Counted from the stretch's first letter, positions 1-9,392 are shown. The stretch is DNA of 36,952 nt from Acidiferrobacter sp. (GCA_027449165.1 DAIDMD010000119.1:1-36952); one strand, 5' to 3'. Notes: generated by a model from the sequence alone, not told the origin. Program-made: numbers and translations.

Positions 1-333
1 CGGCGACGATGGGTGCTCGCCGCGCAACGGCGGCAATGTGCGCCATGTGTCCCAAACGCGCCTTGCCTCGCGGTGCAAGGCCGCACGCAGGCTCGGGCCG
101 GCCGCGGGCCGCGCGGCCGCCATGCGCATAGCCAGCGCGGCCGCGCGCTGAAGGCGCATACGCTCCAACCCGGCATGATTGATCGAGCGCGCGTCCGAAC
201 GGACGGCGGCGATGCGGTCGGCGAGCGTGACGTGGGTCGCGAACGCCAGCACGCCCAGGATTGCGATCGCAGCCCCATGCGCGCGATTCATGCGCCGTAG
301 CGCGCGCTCCGATGCCCGTCGCGTGCTCTCCAT
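1..333 (-). CDS. Sensor protein with PilJ/NarX-type N-terminal domain (partial, runs off left edge)
   Basis: An open frame on the minus strand starts at ATG 331-333 and reads to the window edge without a stop, giving about 111 residues. A short basic N-terminus is followed by a hydrophobic helix (AAIAILGVLAFATHVTLA) and then INHAGLERMRLQRAAALAMR. That segment matches the conserved first helix of the type IV pili/NarX sensor domain, whose usual form is INxAGxQRMxSQR. Such domains sit in the periplasm of NarX-like histidine kinases, chemoreceptors and some cyclic-di-GMP enzymes, so the output domain cannot be told from this piece. The start at 333 has an AGGGG about 8 bases upstream; a second in-frame ATG at 291 has no ribosome site. 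The neighbour on the same strand is a GGDEF/EAL protein, which makes a signalling role plausible. Confidence 0.6.
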   Translation of the reverse strand, partial: MESTRRASERALRRMNRAHGAAIAILGVLAFATHVTLADRIAAVRSDARSINHAGLERMRLQRAAALAMRMAAARPAAGPSLRAALHREARRVWDTWRTLPPLRGEHPSSP

Positions 334-586
334 GTGGCCCCTGTTCCACCCCCGTCTGCCGAGACGCACCCACCCTTGATATCAAGCATAGACTGCGGTT
401 CTCTGCCGTGAAAGGGCGGGTCGAGACCCCGTAGGGCGGCCGGCACCGACCCGCTGTCCCGGACTCGCACCATTTTTGTGCACGGCGCCCCGCCGCGACC
501 CTACCGTCAAACTCGGGGGCCCGGCGTGATAGGGGTGGGGAGGCGCCGCCTCGAGATCCCCGTCAGCTAAGGGACTCCCGCACTCT

Positions 587-3500
587 TCAAGGCGCCGGTC
601 TGCGGGCGTCTAGCCACTCCTCGAACGCCGGGGCCGGCAGCGGTTTGCTGTAGTAGTAGCCTTGGACCTCGTCGCATCCGGCATCGCGCAGGATTTTCAG
701 CTGTTCCAAATCCTCGACGCCCTCGGCGATGACCGTAAGGCCTAGGCTATGACCGAGGGAAATGATGACCGAGGTAATCGCCGCGTCTTCGGGGCTTTGG
801 GCGATACCGCGGACAAAACATTGATCGATCTTGAGCGTATCCATCTGAAAGCGTTTGAGGTAGTTGAGGCTTGAGTAACCGGTCCCGAAGTCGTCCAGGG
901 CGAGCCGCAGCCCCATCTCGCGGAATGCCGCGAGGGTTTCTGCAACCACTTCCGTGTCGTCCATAAGCGTGCTTTCTGTCACTTCGAGTTCGATGGAGCT
1001 TGTGGCGGCATCGAGCCCCGTTTCCCCGAGTATCCCGGCTACCGTGGTCGCTAGGTTCCGGTCCTTGAACTGCCGGCCGGACAGGTTGATGGATATTTTG
1101 AGGTCACCGAGACCCCGGGCCCTCCAGAGCCGGTTTTGAACGCAGGCGCTTCTCAGGACCCATTCGCCCAGCGGGACGATGAGCCGGCTTTCTTCGGCGA
1201 TCGATATGAACGCGCCCGGCGGGATCAACCCGCGCTCCGGGTGTTGCCAGCGGACCAGGGCCTCGACGCCCACGACCCGCCCTGTGGCGATATGGATTTG
1301 CGGCTGATAGTGGAGAACCAGCTGGTCCTCATCGATGGCCCGGCGAAGGCCCTCCTCGATCTCGCGGCGCTCGTGGATCCGAGCGCTCATGGCGGCGTCG
1401 TAGAAGGCGAAGGTGTTCCCGCCGCCGTCCTTGGCCTTATACATGGCGACGTCGGCATTCCGCAAAAGCTCTTCGATAGCGGCATCGTCGAACGGGAACA
1501 CCGTTATGCCGATGCTCGCGGTCACGTGCACGGTGCTGTTCCCGACCGTCAAAGGCTGGGCGATTTCGGAAAGCAGTCGTTCGGCAATGCGTATGATGTC
1601 CTCAACCGTTGTCAGTCCCTGCAGGAGGATCGTGAATTCGTCGCCGCCTTGCCGCGCGACCAGGTTGGGCTCGCGCGCGATCCAGTCCTCCCGGCGCAGT
1701 GCCGACATCAGGCGCTTGGCGATCGCCTGCAAGAGCCGGTCGCCATATTCGTGCCCGAGCGCGTCGTTGATGTTCTTGAAGGCGTCAAGGTCGACGAACA
1801 GCACCGCCATGAGCGTGTTTTGGCGCCGCGCGTAGGCCATGGCCTTTTCCACGACCTCATAGAAAAAGGCGCGGTTGGCAAGCCCCGTGAGGGCGTCATG
1901 CGTCGCCTGGTGCCGTAGTTGCGCCTCGAACCGGCGACGCTCCGTCGTGTCCTGGATGATGGCGACGATCGCCGGGGCCTCTTCGTTCTCCGAAAAATGG
2001 AGGCACGCCTCTATCGGGTAGACCGTCCCGTCCTTGCGCCGGTGCTCGCTCTCGAGCCTCACGCAATCGCCGCCCGGGCTCTTCAGCGGGGCGATGAGCC
2101 GGGCGAAGTCGTCGGGCGAAAGGTGTGGTTTGATGTCGAGAGGGGTAAGGTCGCGAAGCTCCGCGATCGAATACCCGAGATTGCGCTGGGCCCCGGTGTT
2201 CGCGAACAGAAACCGGTACGTCCGCGCGTCGAACATGTAGATCTCGTCCGAGGATTCGTCGAGGATCCTTGCGAGCCGCCCCAGCATATCCTCATGATGC
2301 CGATTGGCGGTTATGTCTTCGACGAGAAGGACGACATAATCGAGGGCGCCATCGGGACCGCGCACCGCCCGTAGGGCGATGTGGACGTGGACAACGTGAC
2401 CGTCCTTGTGAATATAGCGCTTATCGCATGTGGTGGCGTCCAGTCGACCGGACAGCAGTCGGTCCAATAGCCCGAGGCTGCTGGCGCGGTCTCCCGGGTG
2501 GGTGATGTCGAGCCATGTCCTGGCGAGCAGTTCGGCCCGTGTGTAGCCGAGCATGGCGCACAGGGCGTCGTTGACCTCGAGCCAGCTCTTGTCGCGACTG
2601 GTGGCGGCCATACCGACGGCGGCCTGCTCGAAGTAGGCCCGAAAATGCCTTTCGCGTCCGGCAAGCGCCTGCTGTGCGCTGCAGCGTTGCCGTTCCCGAT
2701 CCTGCGCGTCGAGCGCAAACGACACGGCGGCCGCCATGTCATGCAGAACGCCCACCGTATCCTTGTCGAACGCGTCTTTCTGGCCATGGTAGACCGTCAA
2801 GACCGCGTACGGCGCGCCGCGGCGCAAGATCGGAAATGCGCCGGCCGATCGAAAGCCGCACGCTATGGCGCGCTCGCGCCAAGGGCCCGTCGACTCGTCT
2901 TCACCGTAGTCGCCGACCGTGACCGCACGGCCCTCGCGGTAGGCGACGCCGGTCGGTCCCTGCCCCTCGGCTACATCGGCCCGTGACGATATGCGGATGC
3001 CGTCCAGGTAGGCAAGGCGCGATCCGTATCGGGCCACGGGCCGGATCATGCCGTTCCCGGCCCCCGGTATGCCGATCCATGCCATGGCGACGTCGCCCAA
3101 GTCCACTGCCAGCCGGCACGTCAAGGCCAGCAGGGCGGCCTCGTCCTCGGTGTGACGTATGGCCGCGTTCAACGCGCTCAAGGCCTGGTATACGCGTGCT
3201 AGGCGGGCTGCCTTGGCCGCGGCCTCTTGCTCATGGCTTACGTCGCGTAGCGTAAGGGCGTAACGGATGTCCCCGGGCCCTATCCAGGGGCTTGCGCGTA
3301 TCTCGATCGGGAGTACGGTGCCGTCGCGGCCCCTGACCTGGAGGACGGGATAGGGGTTGGTCGACCGCAGCATGCCCCGGTCATAGCCCGGGAGAACGTC
3401 CGCGACGGGCGCCCCGATCACTGTTTCGGCGTCCCGGCCGATGAGCCTTTCGAGCCCGGCATTGGCGCCGATCACAAGGAGCGTCTCGGTGAGATACAGG

Positions 3501-3691
3501 ATGGGGATGTCGATCTGTTGGAGCGCGATCGCGGGCGGCCCAAGCCCGGAAGACGGTCCGGCGCGGCCCCGCAGACGTCGCGCGAGGCGCGCGAGCAGCC
3601 GATCGGGCACGTTGGCGGTCGTCATAAAGCTGCGAGAGGAGTCGGCGGGTAACAGACCGCTGCGCGGTCGCCGGCGGCCGCGCATGAACAC
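587..3691 (-). CDS. PAS/GAF-GGDEF-EAL cyclic-di-GMP turnover protein
   Basis: A soluble 1034-residue multidomain protein. From sequence I see a PAS-like region (about 55-150), a GAF-like domain (about 165-330, ending in DKDTVGVLHDMAAAVSFAL), two further PAS domains (about 345-590), GGDEF (about 600-765) and EAL (about 775-1025). The diguanylate cyclase signature is intact (GGDEF at 682-686). The phosphodiesterase also looks intact: VEALVRW with E810, SINLSGRQF, ELEVTEST, LDDFGTGYSSL, LKIDQ, AEGVED and QGYYYSKPL. Both activities are therefore possible, and which dominates cannot be read from sequence. The first start is GTG 3691 with ATG two codons later; GGAGGG lies about 13 bases before the GTG. 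ATG 3625 (MTTANVPDR) is an alternative without a clear ribosome site. No membrane helix is visible, so it probably senses a cytoplasmic signal. Confidence 0.93.
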   Translation of the reverse strand: MFMRGRRRPRSGLLPADSSRSFMTTANVPDRLLARLARRLRGRAGPSSGLGPPAIALQQIDIPILYLTETLLVIGANAGLERLIGRDAETVIGAPVADVLPGYDRGMLRSTNPYPVLQVRGRDGTVLPIEIRASPWIGPGDIRYALTLRDVSHEQEAAAKAARLARVYQALSALNAAIRHTEDEAALLALTCRLAVDLGDVAMAWIGIPGAGNGMIRPVARYGSRLAYLDGIRISSRADVAEGQGPTGVAYREGRAVTVGDYGEDESTGPWRERAIACGFRSAGAFPILRRGAPYAVLTVYHGQKDAFDKDTVGVLHDMAAAVSFALDAQDRERQRCSAQQALAGRERHFRAYFEQAAVGMAATSRDKSWLEVNDALCAMLGYTRAELLARTWLDITHPGDRASSLGLLDRLLSGRLDATTCDKRYIHKDGHVVHVHIALRAVRGPDGALDYVVLLVEDITANRHHEDMLGRLARILDESSDEIYMFDARTYRFLFANTGAQRNLGYSIAELRDLTPLDIKPHLSPDDFARLIAPLKSPGGDCVRLESEHRRKDGTVYPIEACLHFSENEEAPAIVAIIQDTTERRRFEAQLRHQATHDALTGLANRAFFYEVVEKAMAYARRQNTLMAVLFVDLDAFKNINDALGHEYGDRLLQAIAKRLMSALRREDWIAREPNLVARQGGDEFTILLQGLTTVEDIIRIAERLLSEIAQPLTVGNSTVHVTASIGITVFPFDDAAIEELLRNADVAMYKAKDGGGNTFAFYDAAMSARIHERREIEEGLRRAIDEDQLVLHYQPQIHIATGRVVGVEALVRWQHPERGLIPPGAFISIAEESRLIVPLGEWVLRSACVQNRLWRARGLGDLKISINLSGRQFKDRNLATTVAGILGETGLDAATSSIELEVTESTLMDDTEVVAETLAAFREMGLRLALDDFGTGYSSLNYLKRFQMDTLKIDQCFVRGIAQSPEDAAITSVIISLGHSLGLTVIAEGVEDLEQLKILRDAGCDEVQGYYYSKPLPAPAFEEWLDARRPAP

Positions 3692-3999
3692 AAAGGGTCA
3701 CTTCCCTCCAGGGTTCGCGGCATGACGGGGTTACCGTTTTCCATGGGCGCCGACATCCGTCCCATATCCATCACATCAGTACGGTCGTCGCCATCGTTCC
3801 ACAAATTTCGCGCGAGAGCCCAATCTAACGCCAGTCTGGCAGAGCTTGTGCAGTTGTCAAGGCAAAGCCGGCGGCCTCCGGCCCGACTGCCCCGGGAATC
3901 GGCCTGAACCCGGCGGCCGATCGGGCAGGGGAGCGGGCAAGACCGCGTGCGAGGGCTTGCCGTGGCGCCTTCGCGCGAACGATTGGCGGGCCAGTACCG
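3692..3999. other. Intergenic region between GGDEF/EAL gene and yajR
   Basis: This 308-base gap holds the upstream region of the GGDEF/EAL gene, including its GGAGGG ribosome site near 3705, and the downstream region of yajR. I see no convincing gene: the short open frames have no recognisable protein features. A two-part stem-loop lies at 3887-3928. Confidence 0.5.
3887..3928 (-). terminator. Candidate stem-loop downstream of yajR
   Basis: An outer stem, CTGCCC (3887-3892) with GGGCAG (3923-3928), encloses an inner stem, ATCGGCC (3898-3904) with GGCCGAT (3915-3921). It lies about 70 bases past the yajR stop. There is no T-run, so termination is only a guess. Confidence 0.3.
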
Positions 4000-5418
4000 C
4001 TAGGAGTCGCTCGTCAGAGGTTCGGAGACGGGTCGCGCGAAGGCGCGCAGATCGGCCTCGTCGATCGCGGCGCGGTCGATTTTGAGGTAGGCGACGCCCT
4101 CGTCTTCGGCGACCGCGACATCGGCCACGCCGCGAATGGCGGCGAGCGATGCCTGGAGAGTGCGGGCCGCCTGCGGGTCGGATGCCGCGATGGGCAGGAC
4201 ATAGCTCGACAGGTACCGGGGTTCGGCCATCCTGGAGGCGACCAACAGCCAGAGCAGCGCGAGGCCCGCGCTCGCCAGGATGGCGCCGTCGACACCCCAG
4301 GTCCCGTAGATCATGCCGCCCACCGTCCCGCCCGCGAATACCCCCAGGAACTGGGAGGTCGAATAGGCGCCCATGGCGGTGCCCTTCTGGTCGGCCGGCG
4401 CCACCTTCGCCACGAGCGAGGGGAGGGTCGCCTCAAGGACGCTGAACGCCGTGAAGAAGACCAGGAGACCCGCCGCCATGGCGAACAAGGAGCGGTCGGC
4501 GTAGATATACGCAAGATTCGCAAGCCCCAGTACGGCGATCGCCCCGAGGAGGATCTGGCGCATCTTGCGTCGTTGCTCGGCTACGATGATGAAGGGGATC
4601 ATGAACAGAAACGCGAACACCATGATCGGGAGATAGAGTTCCCAGCTGCGGTTCACGGGCACATGCGTCACATGCGCGAGCACCACCGGCAAGACCACGA
4701 AGTTCGCGGTGAGTACGAACTGCATGATGAATATGCCGAGATCGAGCCGCAAAAGCTCCGGATTCCTGAGCACCTTGCCTAGGGATGCCGCCACCACGCC
4801 GGTGTCGCGGTGGCGGAAATGGGACCGTGGATTCGGGACCACGCCGATGACGACGCCCATGGCCAGCAGCCCCAGCGCCGCGGTTGACCAGAATATGCCC
4901 GAGACGCCGATCCAGGCGTTCAGGACGGGACCCAGGACCATCCCCAGGGTGAAGGCTACGCCGATGCTGACGCCGATGGTCGCCATGATCTTCGTGCGAT
5001 GTTGCTCGCGGGTCAAATCCGCGGCGAGCGCAAGCACGGTGGACGACATCGCGCCGGCTCCTTGGAGGGCGCGGCCCACGATGACGCCGACGATGGTGTG
5101 GGACAGGGCGGCTACGACGCTTCCGGTGATGAAAAGCGTAAGGGCCGTCAGGATCACGGGTTTGCGGCCAATGCGATCGGATAGCCGCCCCAGGGGGATC
5201 TGGAAGGTCGCCTGGGACAACCCGTAGATGCCGAGCGCAAGCCCGATCAAGAGCGGGGTATGGCCTTTGAGCTCCGCTCCGTAGACTGTGAAGACCGGCA
5301 GGATCATGAAAAGACCCAGCATCCGTACCATGTAAACTGCGGCAAGCGAGTAGGCCGTGCGCCGCTCATGCGGCGACATTTTGTCGTCGAATCCTGATAT
5401 CTGACTTGGCATTGACAA
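4000..5418 (-). CDS. yajR: YajR-type MFS transporter with C-terminal cytoplasmic domain
   Basis: A 472-residue major facilitator with about 12 membrane helices. Motif A is intact in the loop after helix 2 (GRLSDRIGRKPV), and VGRALQGAGAMSS lies at helix 4. After the last helix (about residue 395) comes a soluble tail of about 70 residues (LQASLAAIRGVADVAVAEDE, then YLKIDR). This matches the ferredoxin-like YAM domain that distinguishes YajR from other drug:H+ antiporters, and E. coli YajR has a similar length (454). The substrate of YajR is not established, so export of a small molecule in exchange for protons is the family expectation. The start is TTG 5418 or ATG 5412; GAGGGG lies 5 bases before the TTG. 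It is monocistronic, with gaps of 300-500 bases on either side. Confidence 0.9.
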   Translation of the reverse strand: MSMPSQISGFDDKMSPHERRTAYSLAAVYMVRMLGLFMILPVFTVYGAELKGHTPLLIGLALGIYGLSQATFQIPLGRLSDRIGRKPVILTALTLFITGSVVAALSHTIVGVIVGRALQGAGAMSSTVLALAADLTREQHRTKIMATIGVSIGVAFTLGMVLGPVLNAWIGVSGIFWSTAALGLLAMGVVIGVVPNPRSHFRHRDTGVVAASLGKVLRNPELLRLDLGIFIMQFVLTANFVVLPVVLAHVTHVPVNRSWELYLPIMVFAFLFMIPFIIVAEQRRKMRQILLGAIAVLGLANLAYIYADRSLFAMAAGLLVFFTAFSVLEATLPSLVAKVAPADQKGTAMGAYSTSQFLGVFAGGTVGGMIYGTWGVDGAILASAGLALLWLLVASRMAEPRYLSSYVLPIAASDPQAARTLQASLAAIRGVADVAVAEDEGVAYLKIDRAAIDEADLRAFARPVSEPLTSDS

Positions 5419-5918
5419 CGATTCCCCTCAAGACTGCGGCCGCGCGAGGTCGTGGGCGCGGACCCTTTTTGGCGCGGGAAGTATAACCCGGAATGGCCAT
5501 GGGCCGAAGCCGATCCCTCTGGGGTCGTGCGCGCAGGCCGGGGGCGCTTGCCGCTTGGTTGCCGCAGTCGGCGCAAGACGCTTGCGCGCGGCGCTTGTGT
5601 TGGTGGGAAGGCCCCGCCCGGCGTGGCCGTGCGGGGGGGCTGCCGCCAGCGCCTGCACGAATTCATCGAGGCAGACGCCATGGTCTACGCGGCGGGTTGC
5701 CGGGCGGACCCGGTGGGCGTCCCTTTCGCGCGGCTCCTGCATTGGTCTTTGGTGCCCGCGACCTCGCGCCGGATCCGAGTTGAGTCGTTGCCGCTGGGAC
5801 CGCGCCCAGTCCCAGCGCGGTCTCTCGCTTGCCGCCCCTCCGGGGCGCGTCGGCCCGGGCGCTGAGGCTCGAGGGCTGTCTTGCGGCCCGGGTGCCGCCA
5901 ACGTCGGCTGATCCCCCC
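5419..5918. other. 500-base intergenic region without a supported gene
   Basis: It lies between the phosphoesterase gene and yajR, both on the minus strand. Overlapping open frames exist on both strands but are rich in Arg, Pro and Ala, as expected of GC-rich noncoding DNA, and none shows a motif. It contains a hairpin at 5798-5822 and should contain the yajR promoter. Confidence 0.5.
5798..5822. repeat. Perfect 8-bp inverted repeat (hairpin)
   Basis: GACCGCGC (5798-5805) pairs with GCGCGGTC (5815-5822) across a 9-base loop. A competing pairing, CTGGGAC with GTCCCAG, overlaps it. It lies about 100 bases past the phosphoesterase stop, so it may mark the 3' end of that transcript, but no T-run follows. 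Confidence 0.35.
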
Positions 5919-8699
5919 TTAGCGCGTCGCGCCGGCCTCGTAGGCGGCGAGCGGCGCCCCGTGTCGGTGCGCGTAGCGGGCGAGGTAGCTCTGTTCGGCG
6001 CTATAGGCGGCCCGACCCCTGGAGGCGATCCATTCCTGGCGCATCTGTACAGGTCCCGGGACCTTGAGCAAGGTCGTAGGGGCGTAGATGCGACGCGGGG
6101 GCGCGGCGCCCGCGTCGTGCGGGTCGATGTGCGCCTTGTACCAGCGCGGGGACAGTACATGGCCGGTTGCGCCGGCCTCCCGGCGCAAGAGCGTGTAGTG
6201 CGTGCAGACGCCGGCGTTGAACGTGACCGGGACCTGTGCGGGGTAGACGCGGGTTGGGGCGAAGTCCGGGCGGTTCGTCCAGATGCCCGACAATACGGCC
6301 GCGTTCTGGTCCCATTGGGAGAGCGGCGGGAGCCCGACGACCGCCTCGGTGGTCTTCAGAATGTTCACCTGGGAATAGGGATGGGTGTCGAGCAGGCCGC
6401 GCTTGACCCACGGCCCTAGGGCGAGCGCGAATGTCCGGTGGGCGTTGATGTGGTCGGCCCCCGATTGGGCGTCGTCCTCGGTCAAAAACACCACCATGTG
6501 GCGCCATTCCGGGGTCGTCGACAGGTAATGAATGAAGCGCGCGGTCGCAAGGTCGTTGTTCGCGACATAGTAGTCCGGGCTATAGTAGCAGGGCTGGCGG
6601 CCGGCGGTGTGGTCGTCCGGGAGCCAGATGTAGATGAAGTGCGGGAACGCCCGTCCCGGGTGTGCCTTGAGCCAGCGGATGGCAAGCCGCGCGCGCATAG
6701 TGTCGAGAATCATGCGATCCCATCCCGGAAAGCTTGTCGCGAGATGCGCCTTCATGGCGTACGAGATCGCGCCGGCGCGGGCCCGGGACACGAATTCCCC
6801 GAAGTCCTCGAATGAGATGCCGTGGTTCAAAAGATCGTTGAAGAGAAAGAGGCGTCCAGGGTAACTGATCCACGGGTTGGACCATTTGCCCAAGGCCGAT
6901 AGGTTTTCGTAGATCGCGTAGGGGTTGTCGACGCCGAGCGGGATGCCGCCGGTCCCGGTCGCGCCGCCCGGGATCAGGGATTGCGTCCATCCGGGATTCG
7001 CCACAAACCCGCGGTGCGAATAGTATTCGGGCCAGGTGCGCTGGACGAAGTCGGAATCGGAGGCGGCGGTCGTCCACTGATGCCCCTGCGCGGTCACCTC
7101 GCCGTCGGCCAGAAAGTTCGCAAAGAGTGTATAGCGATGCGCGAGGCCGTAGAGATTGGGCAGCTCGCGCGGGCCGTAGAGGTCGAGGCGCGGATCGGCA
7201 TAACGGCCGGCCGCCTTGTATTTGCCGAGGTCCTCGTCGAAGGTCTTGTTCTCGCGAAGAATGAACACAACGTAGTGAATGTGCCGGTGGAGGAAGGCCG
7301 CAGCGGCTCTATCGCCGCGCACCCGCGCCGCGCGCTCGCGGCCCGTGAAGCCATCGTGGCGCAGGGCAAGCCGCGTCCAGTGCGGGAGTCTCGTCGCCAG
7401 GGCGGAGAGCGGGATTCGCTGGACGAGCCCGTCCATCATGTCGCCCACCCATTGGTGGCGGATGTTGGGCCCGGAGCCCAGCCCTTTGGCCGCCACTGCA
7501 TAGAGGGCGCGGGTGCCGGCCGCGAGCGCCGTCGGGTACCAGCCGGTGGGGATCAGGCCCTCGCGCCGGCCCGAGCGCGGATCGAAGACCGCCACGTCGG
7601 TGTTGCCGGCGTTGGCGACGAACAGCCGACCGTCGGCGATGACCAGCGCGTCCGGGTAGCTCCCGGGTGGGGCATCGGGATAGGGGCTGTCGTTGATCCA
7701 GCGTACGACCTTGCCCGTCGCAGTGTTTATCTGGGCGATGCGGTCGACATTGGCCAGCGTAACGAAGACGTCCGGGCCCTGGCCCAGCGCGGTCATGGCC
7801 GTCGGGTGGACCCCGGCGGCCGCATCCGCGGCCGAAGCCGGCGGTCCGACCTCAACTTGACCGAGGCGTGCGAAGCGGCGCGGGTCCACGATGGCGACCG
7901 CGTTGGCCCCCCATAGGCTTACCGCCAGTCGCCGGCCGTGGTCGGCGAGCGCCAGCGCGTAGGGGTAGGCGCCGACATTCAGATAGCGGACGTGTCCGGT
8001 CTTCCGGTTGATGCGGGCGACGCTATTGGCGAGCAGTCCCGCGGCGAAGAGGTGCTGGCCGCGCGGTCCGAGGGCGACCGCGTCCGGATAGAACAGTCGC
8101 GGCGCGCCGATGTGGTGACCCTGGTAATGGTAAGGGTATTGGGTTTTGGGAAAGGGTTGCCAGGTCAGGGGATAGCGGCGCACGAGCGCAAGGTGCCCCG
8201 CCTCCCGGCGCAACACCAGTACGTCGTTGCTGGCGCCGCCCGCCGCATAAATGAGCCCGCCGGGGCCGGTGGCGAGTCCTTGGAACAGGTTCTGGTGCCC
8301 GATCGCCAAGGTCCCTCGGCCATTGGCGGCCGCGCCCTTATGTGCGCCCCGGTAGGCAGCCATCTGCCCGACCCGCGCAAGAGTATGCTTATCGTAGAGG
8401 GTGATTGTCTGGGTACGCGTCGCGCCGTTGGCGAGCACGGCGAGGTCGTTGCCGGATATCGCGGCGGCCGTCGCGAAGTTCGGCGTGCCGTTTATCCTGC
8501 CGACCGGGCTCGTTACGCGCCCGGTCGGCAGGACATGGGTATAGGTTGGGCGGTTTGCGGCATCAATGGTGACCGCCTGTAAAACGTTGCGGTCGTTTGC
8601 GATCGGCCGCGCGTGTGCCGCCAAAAACCCGCTGCCCAAAACGAAGCCCACGCCGCACGCCGTCCGTATTCCCACCACAAGCCCTCTTTGGATGACCAT
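5919..8699 (-). CDS. Exported YncE-like beta-propeller / phosphoesterase-family protein
   Basis: From ATG 8697-8699 the protein has 926 residues. It begins with a signal peptide (MVIQRGLVVGIRTACG, then a hydrophobic core ending AAHA), so it acts outside the cytoplasm. The first half repeats propeller-blade signatures of the YVTN/YncE kind (VGAYPYALALADHGRRLAVS, YPDALVIADGRLFVANAGNT, PTGWYPTALAAG). The second half begins HYVVFILRENKTFDEDLG, typical of the phosphoesterase family that includes phospholipase C and acid phosphatases (PF04185), and contains the metal-site-like LTEDDAQSGADHINAHR. This matches proteins annotated as bifunctional YncE/alkaline phosphatase family. The substrate is unknown; a phosphate ester is expected. 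The frame stays open upstream to 8804, but I chose 8699 because it follows a G-rich ribosome site and gives the signal peptide directly. It stands alone on the minus strand. Confidence 0.85.
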   Translation of the reverse strand: MVIQRGLVVGIRTACGVGFVLGSGFLAAHARPIANDRNVLQAVTIDAANRPTYTHVLPTGRVTSPVGRINGTPNFATAAAISGNDLAVLANGATRTQTITLYDKHTLARVGQMAAYRGAHKGAAANGRGTLAIGHQNLFQGLATGPGGLIYAAGGASNDVLVLRREAGHLALVRRYPLTWQPFPKTQYPYHYQGHHIGAPRLFYPDAVALGPRGQHLFAAGLLANSVARINRKTGHVRYLNVGAYPYALALADHGRRLAVSLWGANAVAIVDPRRFARLGQVEVGPPASAADAAAGVHPTAMTALGQGPDVFVTLANVDRIAQINTATGKVVRWINDSPYPDAPPGSYPDALVIADGRLFVANAGNTDVAVFDPRSGRREGLIPTGWYPTALAAGTRALYAVAAKGLGSGPNIRHQWVGDMMDGLVQRIPLSALATRLPHWTRLALRHDGFTGRERAARVRGDRAAAAFLHRHIHYVVFILRENKTFDEDLGKYKAAGRYADPRLDLYGPRELPNLYGLAHRYTLFANFLADGEVTAQGHQWTTAASDSDFVQRTWPEYYSHRGFVANPGWTQSLIPGGATGTGGIPLGVDNPYAIYENLSALGKWSNPWISYPGRLFLFNDLLNHGISFEDFGEFVSRARAGAISYAMKAHLATSFPGWDRMILDTMRARLAIRWLKAHPGRAFPHFIYIWLPDDHTAGRQPCYYSPDYYVANNDLATARFIHYLSTTPEWRHMVVFLTEDDAQSGADHINAHRTFALALGPWVKRGLLDTHPYSQVNILKTTEAVVGLPPLSQWDQNAAVLSGIWTNRPDFAPTRVYPAQVPVTFNAGVCTHYTLLRREAGATGHVLSPRWYKAHIDPHDAGAAPPRRIYAPTTLLKVPGPVQMRQEWIASRGRAAYSAEQSYLARYAHRHGAPLAAYEAGATR

Positions 8700-8802
8700 G
8701 ATGCCCCCCAGTCCATGTCGCACCAGCCCGCCTGCGCCTCGCAGCTTAGCGCCTTTCCGTGTCGGTTGTGTGGCAGCTTCCCATCGCGCAGCCGCGCGCC
8801 GC

Positions 8803-8840
8803 AAACCGCACGCCCGCCGAACGCCGGCAGACTGCGGTTT
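8803..8840. repeat. 8-bp inverted repeat upstream of the phosphoesterase gene
   Basis: AAACCGCA (8803-8810) is the exact reverse complement of TGCGGTTT (8833-8840), with a 22-base spacer. It lies about 100 bases upstream of the phosphoesterase start and just before the transposon remnant. It could be an operator or a leader hairpin; nothing else supports either. Confidence 0.35.
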
Positions 8841-8857
8841 CCATAAGCGTCCAGTAG

Positions 8858-9154
8858 GTCTTTCGCGCCTTCGACGCCGCCGTGGATTTGGCGTGGGAGA
8901 ACCGCCGCAATGGCCGCAAGGCGATCCGCCATCCCTACGAGGGCAAGGCCCTCTATCCCTTGGTGTGGCCGGCCCAGGCGATAGGCCTGGAGGAAAAACA
9001 CATGGTGCTGCCCATGGGGCGGGGACGCCCCTCGCTGGTGTTCTATCGTCCAGAATGGCTGATCGGGGCCATCGCCACAGGTCAAGGGGCCAAACTGGCG
9101 GCGCCCGGTGTGCGGCTTCGCCGGTCCCGGGGATATCGGAGGCGCGCTGAATAG
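8858..9154 (+). pseudogene. TnpB/OrfB-type transposase fragment (IS200/IS605-like)
   Basis: An in-frame stop lies at 8855-8857, then an open frame begins abruptly (VFRAFDAAVDLAWENRR) and continues KAIRHPYEGKALYPLVW, PAQAIGLEEKHMVLPMGRGR and PSLVFYRPEW. This resembles the beta-rich N-terminal part of TnpB-like transposase accessory proteins, where a P-W-Q-A-I segment precedes a G-R-G-R-P loop. The family N-terminus and the whole RuvC-like nuclease half are missing, and the last 30 residues look out of register. I read it as a decayed remnant. The recognition is from memory of the family and is moderate. Confidence 0.5.
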
Positions 9155-9376
9155 GCGCCCCATCGCCGACGGTCAGGCGGTGCCGTTTCCGGACCGTATC
9201 ACATGTCTACGCCCAGGACCTTTGCGGTCTGGGCGTAGCAATAGCCCGGGGACGGGCCACCGGTCGGATCCGTCCATTCGTCGTTGCTTTGCCGAAGCAC
9301 GGGATCAAGCGCCGCAGGATGCTTGTGCGGGCTCCTTGGAGCAGGCCCATAAACCGCGTCGTTCAGTAAGAAGCTC

Positions 9377-9392
9377 ACCCGCTTTAGCGGGT
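9377..9392. repeat. Hairpin resembling an IS605-type right end; possible terminator
   Basis: ACCCGC and GCGGGT pair across a 4-base loop (TTTA), flanked by AAGCTC and TGAGGGTG. A GC hairpin followed by GAGG-type sequence is usual at the right end of IS200/IS605 elements, and it lies downstream of the tnpB fragment. It also lies just past the stop of the minus-strand membrane gene at 9405, so it may serve as that gene's terminator. Confidence 0.4.

Noticed and set aside
13-300. Plus-strand open frames at the left edge
   Set aside because: They are opposite the minus-strand sensor gene, whose membrane helix and PilJ-like motif are clear.
3622-3804. A 60-codon minus-strand frame upstream of the GGDEF/EAL gene
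   Set aside because: It overlaps the GGDEF/EAL start in another frame and shows no recognisable features.
5428-5911. Overlapping frames of 96-157 residues on both strands between yajR and the phosphoesterase
   Set aside because: All have low-complexity Arg/Pro/Ala composition and no plausible start site; treated as noncoding.
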